NCBI GenBank assembly: GCA_016708105.1
Contig: JADJGJ010000001.1
Coordinates: forward strand, 1,984,001 to 2,048,000
Direction: 5' to 3'
DNA length: 64,000 nt
DNA from: Crocinitomicaceae bacterium
Lineage (GTDB): Bacteria; Bacteroidota; Bacteroidia; Flavobacteriales_D; Crocinitomicaceae
Shown: piece after piece, positions 9,584-17,483 of the stretch
Position numbering within the stretch: position 1 is the first letter of the stretch
Layout of the letters: each line of letters starts with the position of its first letter
The notes under the pieces: generated by a model
Database searches by the model: none
What the model was told of the DNA's origin: nothing
Seen by the model: the letters and a program-made list of their open reading frames with translations, nothing else
Translations under genes and position numbers: made by a program

Positions 9584-10195
9584 ATGGAAAATCAAGTGCA
9601 TAACATATCAAACATCATCAAAAGAAAAAAACCGGACGTGCCTGTTGATTTTTTTCATGATTTCCCAAAAATTATCTTGGATAAAATTCAATTGGTATCA
9701 TCTTCAACTAATGAAGATCAAAAACCAGGTGTACCTGCAGATTTTTTTAAAAATTTCTACCATCAGGTTGCTGATGAAATTGCCGCTGACGAAGTTTTTG
9801 AAAAATACGGAATTAAAAAATCAGTAAAACCTGAAGTCCCTGTTGAATATTTTGATCAAAATATTTCGTCTCCAGCAACAAGTCAACCCATCAGAAAATC
9901 AAGAGGTCGTGTATACAAAATCACGTTCTGGGCATCAGTTGCAGCTGCCGCCGCCGGATTATTACTCTTGCTTTTACCCGGCCAAAACACACCATCAATT
10001 GAGCCGGTAATACCAACAGAAACTGCAAAAACTGAAATATCTGATGAACATCTTGATACCTATGCTGACTTTATTGATGAAGAAAGTATGGTGGAATATA
10101 TTGTTGAAAATGATGTTGATTTAGGAGAATCAGAGAATGATGAAGTGTATGATTTTGTCGAAAGTGAAATTGAAGAAACTTATCTTGATTTGTAG
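9584..10195 (+). CDS. Putative anti-sigma-like single-pass membrane protein with three KPxVPxxFF motifs
   Basis: A 203-residue protein with one strong transmembrane helix (residues ~112-128, ITFWASVAAAAAGLLLLLLP). The cytoplasmic N-terminal part carries three copies of a short motif, KPDVPVDFF, KPGVPADFF and KPEVPVEYF, spaced about 35-45 residues apart. The periplasmic tail is very acidic (many Asp and Glu). Its position 36 bases after an ECF sigma gene suggests it tethers or inhibits that sigma factor. No zinc-binding ZAS motif is present, so this is inference from context. The TAG stop codon lies inside a TTAGGG-like repeat tract. Confidence 0.8.
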   Translation: MENQVHNISNIIKRKKPDVPVDFFHDFPKIILDKIQLVSSSTNEDQKPGVPADFFKNFYHQVADEIAADEVFEKYGIKKSVKPEVPVEYFDQNISSPATSQPIRKSRGRVYKITFWASVAAAAAGLLLLLLPGQNTPSIEPVIPTETAKTEISDEHLDTYADFIDEESMVEYIVENDVDLGESENDEVYDFVESEIEETYLDL

Positions 10196-10274
10196 GGGTT
10201 AGGGGTTAGAACTTAGGGATTAGGGATTAGGGATTAGGAATTAGGGATTAGGGATTAGGGATTAGGACTTGGGG
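10193..10274. repeat. G-rich TTAGGG-like short tandem tract
   Basis: About ten imperfect heptamers of the kind GGGATTA or GGGGTTA run for roughly 80 bases on the plus strand. At least four G3 runs separated by four bases could form a G-quadruplex. The first TAG is the stop codon of the upstream gene. The same motif family recurs at 42903-42962 and, in inverted orientation, inside the minisatellite at 42966-44243. Confidence 0.85.
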
Positions 10275-10338
10275 ATGATAATTTTAGAGAAAAAATATAA
10301 TTGAAAACATAGAATATTAAAAACTTAAATACGTATTT

Positions 10339-10812
10339 ATGAAAACCCGCATTAGCATTTTTACTCTCACTTTGCTGGCATCCTTGCAGAGTTTTGCACA
10401 GCCTGACGACAAACCTAAACAAGATAAAGAGGAGTATATCAAAACGCAAAAAATTGCTTTTATCTCAACCCAGTTGGAATTAACAACTGAAGAGGCTGAA
10501 AAATTCTGGCCGGTGTACAATGAATATGATGCCAAAATGGAAGCCATCCGAGATGAAAAAAAAGGATATATGAAAGAGTTAAAAACCATCAATGATCTTT
10601 CAGAAGAGAAGGCATATGAATTGACTGAAAAGATTTTAGATGCTGACGTGCGAGAAGCCAACCTCAGAAAAGAGTATTTGAGTAAATTTGCAGATGTGAT
10701 CGGCAAAAAGAAAGCAGCCAAAGTATTTTATGCTGAAGAAAAATTTAAACGTGAGCTGCTAAAAGAAATCCGTGATCATGAACCACATGATGGACCACCT
10801 CCGGGAAAATGA
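10339..10812 (+). CDS. Small secreted Spy/CpxP-like protein, sensor component of the ECF sigma operon
   Basis: A 157-residue protein with signal peptide (MKTRISIFTLTLLASLQSFAQ) and an all-helical, highly charged mature part. It contains the LTTEEAEKFWPVYNEYDAKMEAI pattern seen in small proteins that Bacteroidota annotations call sensors of ECF-type sigma factors. It ends in a Pro/Gly tail (GPPPGK). It follows the sigma and putative anti-sigma genes, with the G-rich repeat tract between. Its 3' end overlaps the start of the aminotransferase gene. Role in signal sensing is inferred from context; the CpxP/Spy-like fold is suggested by the helix pattern only. Confidence 0.8.
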   Translation: MKTRISIFTLTLLASLQSFAQPDDKPKQDKEEYIKTQKIAFISTQLELTTEEAEKFWPVYNEYDAKMEAIRDEKKGYMKELKTINDLSEEKAYELTEKILDADVREANLRKEYLSKFADVIGKKKAAKVFYAEEKFKRELLKEIRDHEPHDGPPPGK

Positions 10813-11983
10813 TTTTCTAAAATTTCAGGGACAAACTAATCAGTCTCCTTACCTAATTGATATAGATAGCGCAGAAGGCATTTATATCTGGGACAAAACA
10901 GGAAAACGCTTCGCAGATATGATTGCAGGTGTTGCAGTTACCAATATTGGACACCGGCATCCACAAGTCATTGAGGCTATACAATCACAATTAGAAAAAC
11001 ATCTTCACGTCATGGTGTATGGAGAATATATTCAAGATTCTCAACTTGCACTTGCAAAAAATATTGCGTCATTACTACCTGATTCACTAAGTTGCACATA
11101 CGTTGTGAATTCAGGAACTGAAGCAAATGAGGCCGCATTAAAACTAGCTAAACGCTGTACCGGACGACACGAACTGATTGCTTTCAAAGGATCATACCAC
11201 GGCAATACACACGGGTCAATGAGCGTATCATGGAATGAAATCAAAAAAGCAAAATTCAGACCGCTGCTTCCCGGGGTGAAATTTATTGAGTTAAATAATT
11301 TTGATGATCTGCAAGAAATCACACATCAAACTGCAGGCGTTATTCTTGAAACTATACAAGCAGATGCAGGAGTAAGAAAACCAACGCAAGAATATCTCAA
11401 TGCCTTGCGCAAACGATGCACTGAAGCAGGTGCTTTTCTTATTCTTGACGAAGTACAAGTTGGCATGGGACGCACCGGCACCTTCTTTGCGTTTGAACAA
11501 TACAACATTGTACCTGACGTACTCACCGTTGGAAAGTCGTTAGGCGGAGGAATGCCTATTGGCGCTTTTATCTCTTCACATCAAAACATGCAGATGCTTA
11601 CACAAGATCCAATTCTTGGACACATCACAACCTTTGGCGGACATCCTGTAATTTGCGCTGCTGCCAATGCTTGTGTTGATGTTTTAAAAACTGAAACCTG
11701 GATTCATGATACAGAAATGAAAGGCGCCTTGCTTGAATCTATTCTGGCGCAGCATGATGAAGTAATTGAAATTAGACGAGCAGGATTATTGTTTGCTATT
11801 GAAATGAAATCACCTGAACGTGTTCAGCGCGTTGTTGAAAAATGTCTTGAAAAAGGAATCATCACATTTTGGTTTTTATCTAATCCAGATAGTTTCAGGT
11901 TGTCTCCCCCACTCTGCATCACAGTGCAGGAAATTGAAATAATCGGAAATCAGATTTTAGATGCTATACGTGAAACTGAGTAA
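10790..11983 (+). CDS. Class III PLP-dependent aminotransferase (acetylornithine/ornithine-like)
   Basis: A fold-type I aminotransferase of about 397 residues. Visible family motifs are VVNSGTEANEAALKLAKRCT (phosphate-binding), KGSYHGNTHG, LILDEVQVGMGRTG (PLP-ring Asp) and VGKSLGGGMPIGAF, where Lys is the Schiff-base residue. Several in-frame starts exist (GTG 10772, ATG 10778, 10787, 10790). The last fits the usual family N-terminus best, and all overlap the upstream gene. The substrate is uncertain: acetylornithine, 4-aminobutyrate and other omega-amino acids are handled by close relatives. No arginine-biosynthesis neighbours are present to decide it. It converges on the methyltransferase gene with a 9-base gap. 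Confidence 0.9.
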   Translation: MDHLRENDFLKFQGQTNQSPYLIDIDSAEGIYIWDKTGKRFADMIAGVAVTNIGHRHPQVIEAIQSQLEKHLHVMVYGEYIQDSQLALAKNIASLLPDSLSCTYVVNSGTEANEAALKLAKRCTGRHELIAFKGSYHGNTHGSMSVSWNEIKKAKFRPLLPGVKFIELNNFDDLQEITHQTAGVILETIQADAGVRKPTQEYLNALRKRCTEAGAFLILDEVQVGMGRTGTFFAFEQYNIVPDVLTVGKSLGGGMPIGAFISSHQNMQMLTQDPILGHITTFGGHPVICAAANACVDVLKTETWIHDTEMKGALLESILAQHDEVIEIRRAGLLFAIEMKSPERVQRVVEKCLEKGIITFWFLSNPDSFRLSPPLCITVQEIEIIGNQILDAIRETE

Positions 11984-11992
11984 AGTACTTTT

Positions 11993-12784
11993 TTATTTCA
12001 CACTTCTTTGCCGAATAGCTTCAAACAATAAAATTGCGGCTGCGTTTGACACGTTCATGGAATCAATTTTTCCTTTCATTGGAATTAATATTTGCTCGTC
12101 TGCCTGCTTCAGCCAAAATGTTGAAAGTCCTTCTGATTCTGATCCCATTAAGATGGCTGTGCTATTTATAAAATCAGCTTCATAACAAGATTTTTTTGCA
12201 GTTAATGCAGCTGCAAAAAGTTTGATTCCGCCCTGATGACACCAAGCTAATACTTCATCATTAGATGCCGCAGCTACCGGAACAGTAAACAAACATCCAA
12301 CACTTGAACGCACTACATTAGGATTAAAAAAATCTGTTGATTGATCACAAATAATTACACCATCCAATCCTGCGGCATCTGCGGTGCGTAACATGGCGCC
12401 CATGTTGCCGGGTTTTTCAACTCGTTCCAGTATCAAATACAAACCATTTGACTTTGGTTTTATATCATCAAGTAACAGGGCTTTCATTTTTGCAACTGCG
12501 ATAATTCCCCCTGAATTTTCACGATATGCAATATGGGCAAAAACATCTTCAGTCACATGTAAAATATCATCAGCTGTTAGCTCAATGGGATATTGTGCAT
12601 CTGGCACATACACCGCTTCACAAACATAGATGGCAGTGAATTCATACCCGCTTTGTTGAGCCAGAGAAATTTCCCGTATTCCTTCAATCATGAAAGATTG
12701 ACTCTCTTTTCTGTCTCTGGATTTTTCCAACGATTGGAGAAATTTAATTCGCGGATTTTTTATACTCGTTATTTCCAGCGCCAT
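11993..12784 (-). CDS. TrmH/SpoU-family RNA 2'-O-methyltransferase
   Basis: A SPOUT-class methyltransferase of 263 residues using S-adenosylmethionine to methylate ribose in rRNA or tRNA. The N-terminal part (ITSIKNPRIKFLQSLEKSRDRKES) is the substrate-binding domain of this family. The C-terminal trefoil-knot domain has motif 1 LERVEKPGNMGAMLRTADA, motif 2 ILMGSESEGL and motif 3 IPMKGKIDSMNVSNAAAILLFE. The exact nucleotide target cannot be read from sequence. A TAAATTTG promoter element lies 23 bases upstream, divergent to the antitoxin-like gene. Confidence 0.93.
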   Translation of the reverse strand: MALEITSIKNPRIKFLQSLEKSRDRKESQSFMIEGIREISLAQQSGYEFTAIYVCEAVYVPDAQYPIELTADDILHVTEDVFAHIAYRENSGGIIAVAKMKALLLDDIKPKSNGLYLILERVEKPGNMGAMLRTADAAGLDGVIICDQSTDFFNPNVVRSSVGCLFTVPVAAASNDEVLAWCHQGGIKLFAAALTAKKSCYEADFINSTAILMGSESEGLSTFWLKQADEQILIPMKGKIDSMNVSNAAAILLFEAIRQRSVK

Positions 12785-12806
12785 ATTTGATTGGTGTAAT
12801 AAGGGT

Positions 12807-12814
12807 CAAATTTA
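12807..12814 (-). promoter_or_regulatory. -7 promoter element for the TrmH/SpoU methyltransferase
   Basis: Reads TAAATTTG on the minus strand, 22 bases before the ATG. It is arranged divergently from the element at 12862-12869, so the two transcripts would start about 50 bases apart. Confidence 0.45.
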
Positions 12815-12861
12815 CGCTTTGACTGAGATAGCGCACTATTGAGTACAAAGGTTTTTTTTTG

Positions 12862-12869
12862 TACCTTTG
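12862..12869 (+). promoter_or_regulatory. -7 promoter element for the antitoxin/GNAT pair
   Basis: TACCTTTG, nine bases before the ATG at 12879. It forms the right arm of a small inverted repeat (CAAAGG ... CCTTTG) around a ten-T run, a plausible operator for autoregulation as in other toxin-antitoxin modules. Confidence 0.45.
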
Positions 12870-12878
12870 GATTTCAAT

Positions 12879-13043
12879 ATGGCAATTGAAATTAAACGAA
12901 CACCGGTACTACATGATGAAGCAGCTCAGATTTTCCTAAAAAAAATCAGCAGCAAAAAATCGCGTGCCTCTTCAAAAAAGGTGAAAAATTCTATGAAAAT
13001 AGCAGCAAAAATCCTTTTTTCATACAAGAGTGCAGAAGAATGA
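12879..13043 (+). CDS. Candidate antitoxin paired with a GNAT toxin
   Basis: A 54-residue basic protein. It begins with MAIEIKRTPVLHDEAAQIFL, resembling short antitoxin-like proteins (pattern TPVL..x.DA..FL) found before acetyltransferase genes in Bacteroidota. It then becomes Lys/Ser-rich. Its TGA stop overlaps the ATG of the downstream acetyltransferase (ATGA), indicating translational coupling. A -7 promoter element lies nine bases upstream. No DNA-binding ribbon-helix-helix pattern is obvious, so the antitoxin role rests on size, order and overlap. The coding call is supported by the start context and coupling. Confidence 0.6.
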   Translation: MAIEIKRTPVLHDEAAQIFLKKISSKKSRASSKKVKNSMKIAAKILFSYKSAEE

Positions 13044-13630
13044 TTAGTTTAGAAAGTGATTGCACTTTACACGTTATTTCTGCCAAGCACCCAATTAAAA
13101 AATTTGATTGCAGCAACCCTGATCTGAACGATTTTTTCTGCAATGAGGCACTAAAGTATCAAGACCAACTTTTGGGTGAAACCTATTTTTTCAGATTAAA
13201 AACTTCAAACAAAATTGTCTGTGCATTCACTATTGCAAATGATAGTATCAAAGTGTTTGATCTACCTAACAGCAGAAAGAAGAAGGTTAGTAAATCTGTT
13301 CCTCGTGAAAAAATAATGCGATCATTTCCAGCTTTGTTGATTGGGCGTCTGGGGGTTGACTCCGAATTCGCCTCGCAATCGGTCGGCACACAGTTATTGG
13401 ATTTCATCAAATCATTTGCCCTCATTGAATTTAAAAACAGATGCAGGTTCTTGCTGGTGGATGCTTACAATAACGAAAAAGCATTAAATTTTTACATCAA
13501 AAATGAATTCTGGTTTGTGTTTTCAACTGAAGAACAAGAAAAAGAATATTACAGTCAAATAAATTCAGGAGAATTAAAAACCAGATTCATGTGTTTTGAT
13601 CTTCTAACCTGGAAAAATGCATTAAAATAA
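13040..13630 (+). CDS. GNAT-family acetyltransferase, TacT/AtaT-like candidate toxin
   Basis: A 196-residue GNAT protein. The layout matches toxin-type acetyltransferases: an N-terminal FDCSNPDLNDFFCNEALKYQ segment, beta4 with PALLIGRLGVDSEFASQSVGTQLL (acetyl-CoA loop, normally Q/R-x-x-G-x-G; here QSVG), and CRFLLVDAYNNEKALNFYIKNEF near the end. TacT-like enzymes acetylate the amino group of charged tRNAs and stop translation, with the antitoxin encoded just upstream. The degenerate acetyl-CoA loop is somewhat unusual. It could instead be an ordinary GNAT enzyme, but the four-base overlap with a 54-residue basic protein favours a toxin-antitoxin module. Confidence 0.82.
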   Translation: MISLESDCTLHVISAKHPIKKFDCSNPDLNDFFCNEALKYQDQLLGETYFFRLKTSNKIVCAFTIANDSIKVFDLPNSRKKKVSKSVPREKIMRSFPALLIGRLGVDSEFASQSVGTQLLDFIKSFALIEFKNRCRFLLVDAYNNEKALNFYIKNEFWFVFSTEEQEKEYYSQINSGELKTRFMCFDLLTWKNALK

Positions 13631-13777
13631 GTTGCCTGAATTTTCAGTATTCATTGCATCATCAAAATAAATCTTGATTTTATTTAATTAAAAATCCTCT
13701 GAATCTCACTGAGATAATGCCTATTATCCCTCTTTCTCAGCAAATGATTAATTTTAGGCCGTAATATCAAACTTTCA

Positions 13778-14671
13778 ATGCAGCAAGAAACCAAAAATAA
13801 AAAAACGTCAGTTCAACTTGTTTTTATTCTCATGATACTATTCATGATACAAGGTTGTGGTGACTCCAACAGGCATCCTGTGATTGGTGGAGGTTACGGC
13901 ATTGGAGAAAAGGTGAATGAAAAACGTGAAGGCTACTGGAAATTTTATGGTGATAATGATTCGCTAAAGGCTGAAGGAAATTATATAAACAACTTGGCTC
14001 AAGGCGAATGGAAATTTTATCACTCCAACGGAACGCTGCAAGAACAAAGTATTTGGACCAATGATTTAGTCAATGGGCCTATCACCACTTGGCATGAAAA
14101 TGGAAAAATTCATTACAAGGGCAAATTCATCATGAATAAAAAAGATGGTTATTGGGAATATTATTATACTGATGGAAGTTTGATGCAACAAGAATATTAC
14201 GTAAACGGACGCGAAGATTCAACTTGGACGTGGTATTATCCAACCGGTGGTATTGAGCAAATTCAAACTTTCAGAGATAGCGCTGTCAGCGGACCCTTCG
14301 TAAAATATTTTGAAAATGGCAACAAGCAAATGGAAGGTAATTATTTTTTCAACCAGCAAGATGGTGACTGGTACACCTATTATGAAGACGGCACCCTGCA
14401 AGATCACTCAATTTATAAAAACGGAAAACTTAACGGGCACGCTATCGGATATCACGCCAACAGCATGACACGCTTTGAAGGCAATTATATCAATGATTTA
14501 GAAGAAGGAATTATCACCTGGTATTATGATAACGGAAAAAAACAAGTGGAAGGAAATTATACTAAAGGAATGGAAAACGGTACCTTTACCTACTACACCA
14601 TAGAAGGTAAAGTGAATTATACCCGAACCTATGTAAACGGAACTGAATTACTTGATAATACCGTAGAGTAA
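13778..14671 (+). CDS. MORN/YwqK-type repeat lipoprotein
   Basis: A 297-residue protein with an N-terminal lipoprotein signal (residues ~14-28, ending in MIQGC, a plausible lipobox). The rest is made of about ten 22-25-residue MORN_2-like repeats such as GYWKFYGDNDSLKAEGNY, GEWKFYHSNGTLQEQS and GYWEYYYTDGSLMQQEYY. Such repeats form an elongated beta-meander and are often annotated as 'toxin-antitoxin system YwqK family antitoxin', a name without clear functional support. The protein is probably anchored in the outer or inner membrane. No partner gene is adjacent, and the role is unknown. A second protein of this type is at 22926-23945. Confidence 0.85.
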   Translation: MQQETKNKKTSVQLVFILMILFMIQGCGDSNRHPVIGGGYGIGEKVNEKREGYWKFYGDNDSLKAEGNYINNLAQGEWKFYHSNGTLQEQSIWTNDLVNGPITTWHENGKIHYKGKFIMNKKDGYWEYYYTDGSLMQQEYYVNGREDSTWTWYYPTGGIEQIQTFRDSAVSGPFVKYFENGNKQMEGNYFFNQQDGDWYTYYEDGTLQDHSIYKNGKLNGHAIGYHANSMTRFEGNYINDLEEGIITWYYDNGKKQVEGNYTKGMENGTFTYYTIEGKVNYTRTYVNGTELLDNTVE

Positions 14672-14717
14672 TTAAATTCCGCGTTAATTAGCATTAATAA
14701 AAAACAAGATACATCAC

Positions 14718-15812
14718 ATGAAAATCAATCGTGAATTTGCAACACAAGAGGCAGCGCTTAAATTATACCATAGCCCATTGATGGATTTAATATATCAGGC
14801 CGCTACCATTCACAGACAATATCACAACCCTAACGAGGTGCAAATGAGTTCACTCATTTCAATAAAAACCGGAGGCTGCGCTGAAGACTGCAGTTATTGT
14901 CCGCAATCAGCAAAATACCATACTGATTTAGATGTAAAACCACTCATGACAGTTGATGAGGTATTAGGTCTTGCTGCCAATGCCAAAGCCAACGGCTCAT
15001 CCCGCGTATGCATGGGAGCCGCCTGGAGAAACGTGCGTGATAACCGCGATTTTGACCGTGTGCTTGACATGGTAAAAGGCATCAACACCATGGGCATGGA
15101 AGTGTGCGCAACCTTGGGTATGCTCACGGCACAACAAGCTGAAAAATTAAAAAACGCAGGCCTCTACGCTTACAATCACAACCTTGATTCATCGCGTGAA
15201 TTTTATAAAGACATTATTTCAACGCGTGAATATGATGAGCGTATTGAAACCATTCATCACGTGCGCAAAGCAGGCATTGCAGTTTGCTCGGGCGGAATCA
15301 TAGGCATGGGTGAGCGCGTTGAAGACCGCATCGGCTTATTACTTACCTATGTGTTAATGGAGCAGCCACCTGAATCAATTCCAATCAACGCACTGGTAGC
15401 TGTTGAGGGCACACCACTTGAAAATCAACAAGAGGTTCCGGTATGGGAAATGGTGCGCATGATTGCAACTGCACGCATCCTTTTTCCTCAATCCATTATT
15501 CGTTTATCAGCCGGTCGCACGCAAATGTCTAAAGAGGCGCAGGCACTCTGTTTTATGGCAGGTGCATCATCTGTTTTTGCAGGTGATAAATTGCTTACCA
15601 CTCCTAATCCGTCGTTTAATGAAGACCAGGAACTCTTCACTATTTTAGGCATGAAACCCAAAGCACCTTTTGTTGATGGTGAACAACCTAAAATTATAGA
15701 TGACAAAAATGAAAAAGAAAACGCCTGTGAACAAAAAATAAAAAGTTCTTCATCATCTGCTAACAAAGGTGAAAGCGGCAGTTTTCAGCCTCGCAAAATT
15801 GTTGTTGAGTAA
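14718..15812 (+). CDS. bioB: Biotin synthase
   Basis: Radical SAM enzyme that inserts sulfur into dethiobiotin in the last step of biotin synthesis. The 4Fe-4S cluster motif CAEDCSYCPQS (CxxxCxxC) is near residue 54, followed by CMGAAWRNVRDNRDF. The 2Fe-2S ligands and Arg are in the expected segments (YAYNHNLDSS; IRLSAGRTQMSKEAQALCFMAGASSVF). At 364 residues it is longer than typical BioB (about 320-350) because of a low-complexity Ser/Lys/Glu tail after residue ~325 (KSSSSSANKGESGSF). No other bio genes are adjacent. Confidence 0.96.
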   Translation: MKINREFATQEAALKLYHSPLMDLIYQAATIHRQYHNPNEVQMSSLISIKTGGCAEDCSYCPQSAKYHTDLDVKPLMTVDEVLGLAANAKANGSSRVCMGAAWRNVRDNRDFDRVLDMVKGINTMGMEVCATLGMLTAQQAEKLKNAGLYAYNHNLDSSREFYKDIISTREYDERIETIHHVRKAGIAVCSGGIIGMGERVEDRIGLLLTYVLMEQPPESIPINALVAVEGTPLENQQEVPVWEMVRMIATARILFPQSIIRLSAGRTQMSKEAQALCFMAGASSVFAGDKLLTTPNPSFNEDQELFTILGMKPKAPFVDGEQPKIIDDKNEKENACEQKIKSSSSSANKGESGSFQPRKIVVE

Positions 15813-15833
15813 ATACCTCTATCAAACATTGTG

Positions 15834-15841
15834 TATCTTTG
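15834..15841 (+). promoter_or_regulatory. -7 promoter element for recF
   Basis: TATCTTTG, 52 bases before the recF ATG, in the gap after bioB. This suggests recF and the DUF721 gene have their own promoter. Confidence 0.45.
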
Positions 15842-15893
15842 GTAAGCTTGTCGCTCATATTTATTTTGGCAGGTTTACTTTGAGTTATTATAC

Positions 15894-17000
15894 ATGCATC
15901 TTGCGCGCATTTCATTAGTTAATTTTAAAAATTATCTGCAGGCTGATTTAGAGTTTACAGATGGTATCAATGTATTTACCGGTGATAATGGCGCAGGCAA
16001 AACAAATTTGCTTGATGCTATTTATTATCTCTGCTTCTGTAAAAGTTTTCTCAATCCAATAGATAGTCAGAATATTCGCAACAGTGAAAAGTTTTTTTTA
16101 GTGCAAGGCCTATTCCAATCATCAGAAAAAGAAACTGAAATATCATGCAGTGTTCAGCACGGTCAGAAAAAAAAAGTAAAACGCAATAAAAAAGAATACG
16201 ATAAACTGGCTGATCATATTGGTGCTTTTCCTGCGGTAGTTATTTCACCTTATGACACCAATTTAATCAGTGAAGGCAGTGATACCCGCCGCCGTTTTAT
16301 TGACAGCATCATTTCACAATTTGACAAAACTTATCTTGACACCTTGTTGCGTTATAACAAGGTGCTTGATCAGCGCAACGCATTGCTCAAACAATTTTAT
16401 GATCAGCGTTTGTTTGATGCTGAAAGTATTGATGTGTGGACCCATCAATTGGTTGAACTTGGTCAGGTCATTTATGAAAAACGACAACATTTTTTATCCG
16501 CTTTCATCCCTGTTTTTCAAAAATATTTTGATCTTATTTCCAATCACCGTGAAGAAATTCATATTGAATACCGCAGTCAGTTAAGTGATCATGATTTTAC
16601 ATCTGAATTAAAAAACAGTGAACGGCGTGATATGCAAAGTGGCTACACGTCTGTAGGCATTCATAAAGATGATCTTATCTTTCTTATTCACCAGCAACCC
16701 GTTAAAAAATTTGGTTCGCAAGGGCAGCAAAAATCTTTCTTAGTTGCACTTAAATTAGCCCAATTTGAACTCATCAGTCAACTCCTTGGTATGAAACCAC
16801 TCTTGTTGCTTGATGATATTTTTGATAAATTAGATCATCAACGCGTAACACACCTCATGCAGTTAGTATCTGACCACGCATTTGGGCAAGTATTTGTAAC
16901 TGATACTGACCTTGATCGCATTAAAAAAGTATTTTCATCCAGCGGCTTTACGCAGCGTATTTTTAAAGTAGAAGGAGGCAACATTGAGCAGACGATCTGA
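15894..17000 (+). CDS. recF: DNA replication and repair protein RecF
   Basis: SMC-like ATPase of the RecFOR pathway that loads RecA at single-strand gaps. The 368 residues show Walker A GDNGAGKTNLLDAIYYLCF (residues ~30-48), an ABC signature in SQGQQKSFLVALKLAQFEL, and Walker B PLLLLDDIFDKLD followed by the D-loop. The N-terminus MHLARISLVNFKNY is canonical. It overlaps the next gene by 17 bases. Unlike in Proteobacteria it is not beside dnaA-dnaN; adjacency to a DUF721 gene is common elsewhere. Confidence 0.96.
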   Translation: MHLARISLVNFKNYLQADLEFTDGINVFTGDNGAGKTNLLDAIYYLCFCKSFLNPIDSQNIRNSEKFFLVQGLFQSSEKETEISCSVQHGQKKKVKRNKKEYDKLADHIGAFPAVVISPYDTNLISEGSDTRRRFIDSIISQFDKTYLDTLLRYNKVLDQRNALLKQFYDQRLFDAESIDVWTHQLVELGQVIYEKRQHFLSAFIPVFQKYFDLISNHREEIHIEYRSQLSDHDFTSELKNSERRDMQSGYTSVGIHKDDLIFLIHQQPVKKFGSQGQQKSFLVALKLAQFELISQLLGMKPLLLLDDIFDKLDHQRVTHLMQLVSDHAFGQVFVTDTDLDRIKKVFSSSGFTQRIFKVEGGNIEQTI

Positions 17001-17286
17001 TAAAGAAGACGGCGTTTCTATGAAAATAGCCATTGAACAATACCTCAAAGCCATGGGCATTGATCGTAAATTGTTTGAAACTTCCATACTTGCCAAATGG
17101 CCTCAATTAATGGGTGATGCCGTAGCACAGCGCACTGATTCAAAAGAAATTCGTGAAGGCATTCTTTACCTAAAAATAAATTCCTCTGTCATGCGCAATG
17201 AACTTTTTCAAATGCGTTCAGTCATCATCAAGCGGGTGAATGAGGCTGCAGGTTTTGAATTAATTACTGACGTATATTTCAGTTAA
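16984..17286 (+). CDS. DUF721 protein (DciA-like)
   Basis: A 100-residue basic protein of the DUF721 family, which includes DciA, the ancestral loader of the replicative helicase DnaB. The core WPQLMGDAVAQRTDS...GILYLKINSSVMRNELFQMRS is diagnostic. A TTG at 16984 is chosen as start because AGGAGG (16973-16978) sits five bases upstream; an internal ATG at 17020 would remove 12 residues. It overlaps recF by 17 bases and is very probably co-translated. A function in replication initiation is plausible from family and neighbour. Confidence 0.88.
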   Translation: MSRRSDKEDGVSMKIAIEQYLKAMGIDRKLFETSILAKWPQLMGDAVAQRTDSKEIREGILYLKINSSVMRNELFQMRSVIIKRVNEAAGFELITDVYFS

Positions 17287-17302
17287 TCAGGTTATTTTTA
17301 AT

Positions 17303-17400
17303 TTGGGCGTGCCCCATCCCCAATGGGTATGGGTCGGGCTTTCCGCTACAAGTCCTCTGCTGCGCATGCGGGCTTTTCACTGCAATCCCTCACGCAGCAA
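17303..17400. repeat. GC-rich dispersed palindromic element typical of Bacteroidota intergenic regions
   Basis: A ~100-base stretch much richer in GC than its surroundings, beginning GGGCGTGCCCCATCCC and including TCGGGCTTTCCGCTACAAGT and GGGCTTTTCACTGCAATCCC. It contains short inverted parts (CCCCAT...ATGGG). I recall very similar sequences scattered between genes of many Bacteroidota genomes, but that is memory, not a search result. It lies between the convergent DUF721 and antiporter genes and could serve as a bidirectional terminator. Confidence 0.6.
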
Positions 17401-17483
17401 TTATACAACTTGAAATTTTGATGCTGTCATGCGTTGCGCAATACTAATCAACTTGGTAATATTGACCGTGATTAGCAAAAAAC

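Noticed and set aside
10193..10274. Telomere-like chromosome end
   Set aside because: The TTAGGG resemblance is superficial; the tract is internal, degenerate and flanked by normal operon genes.
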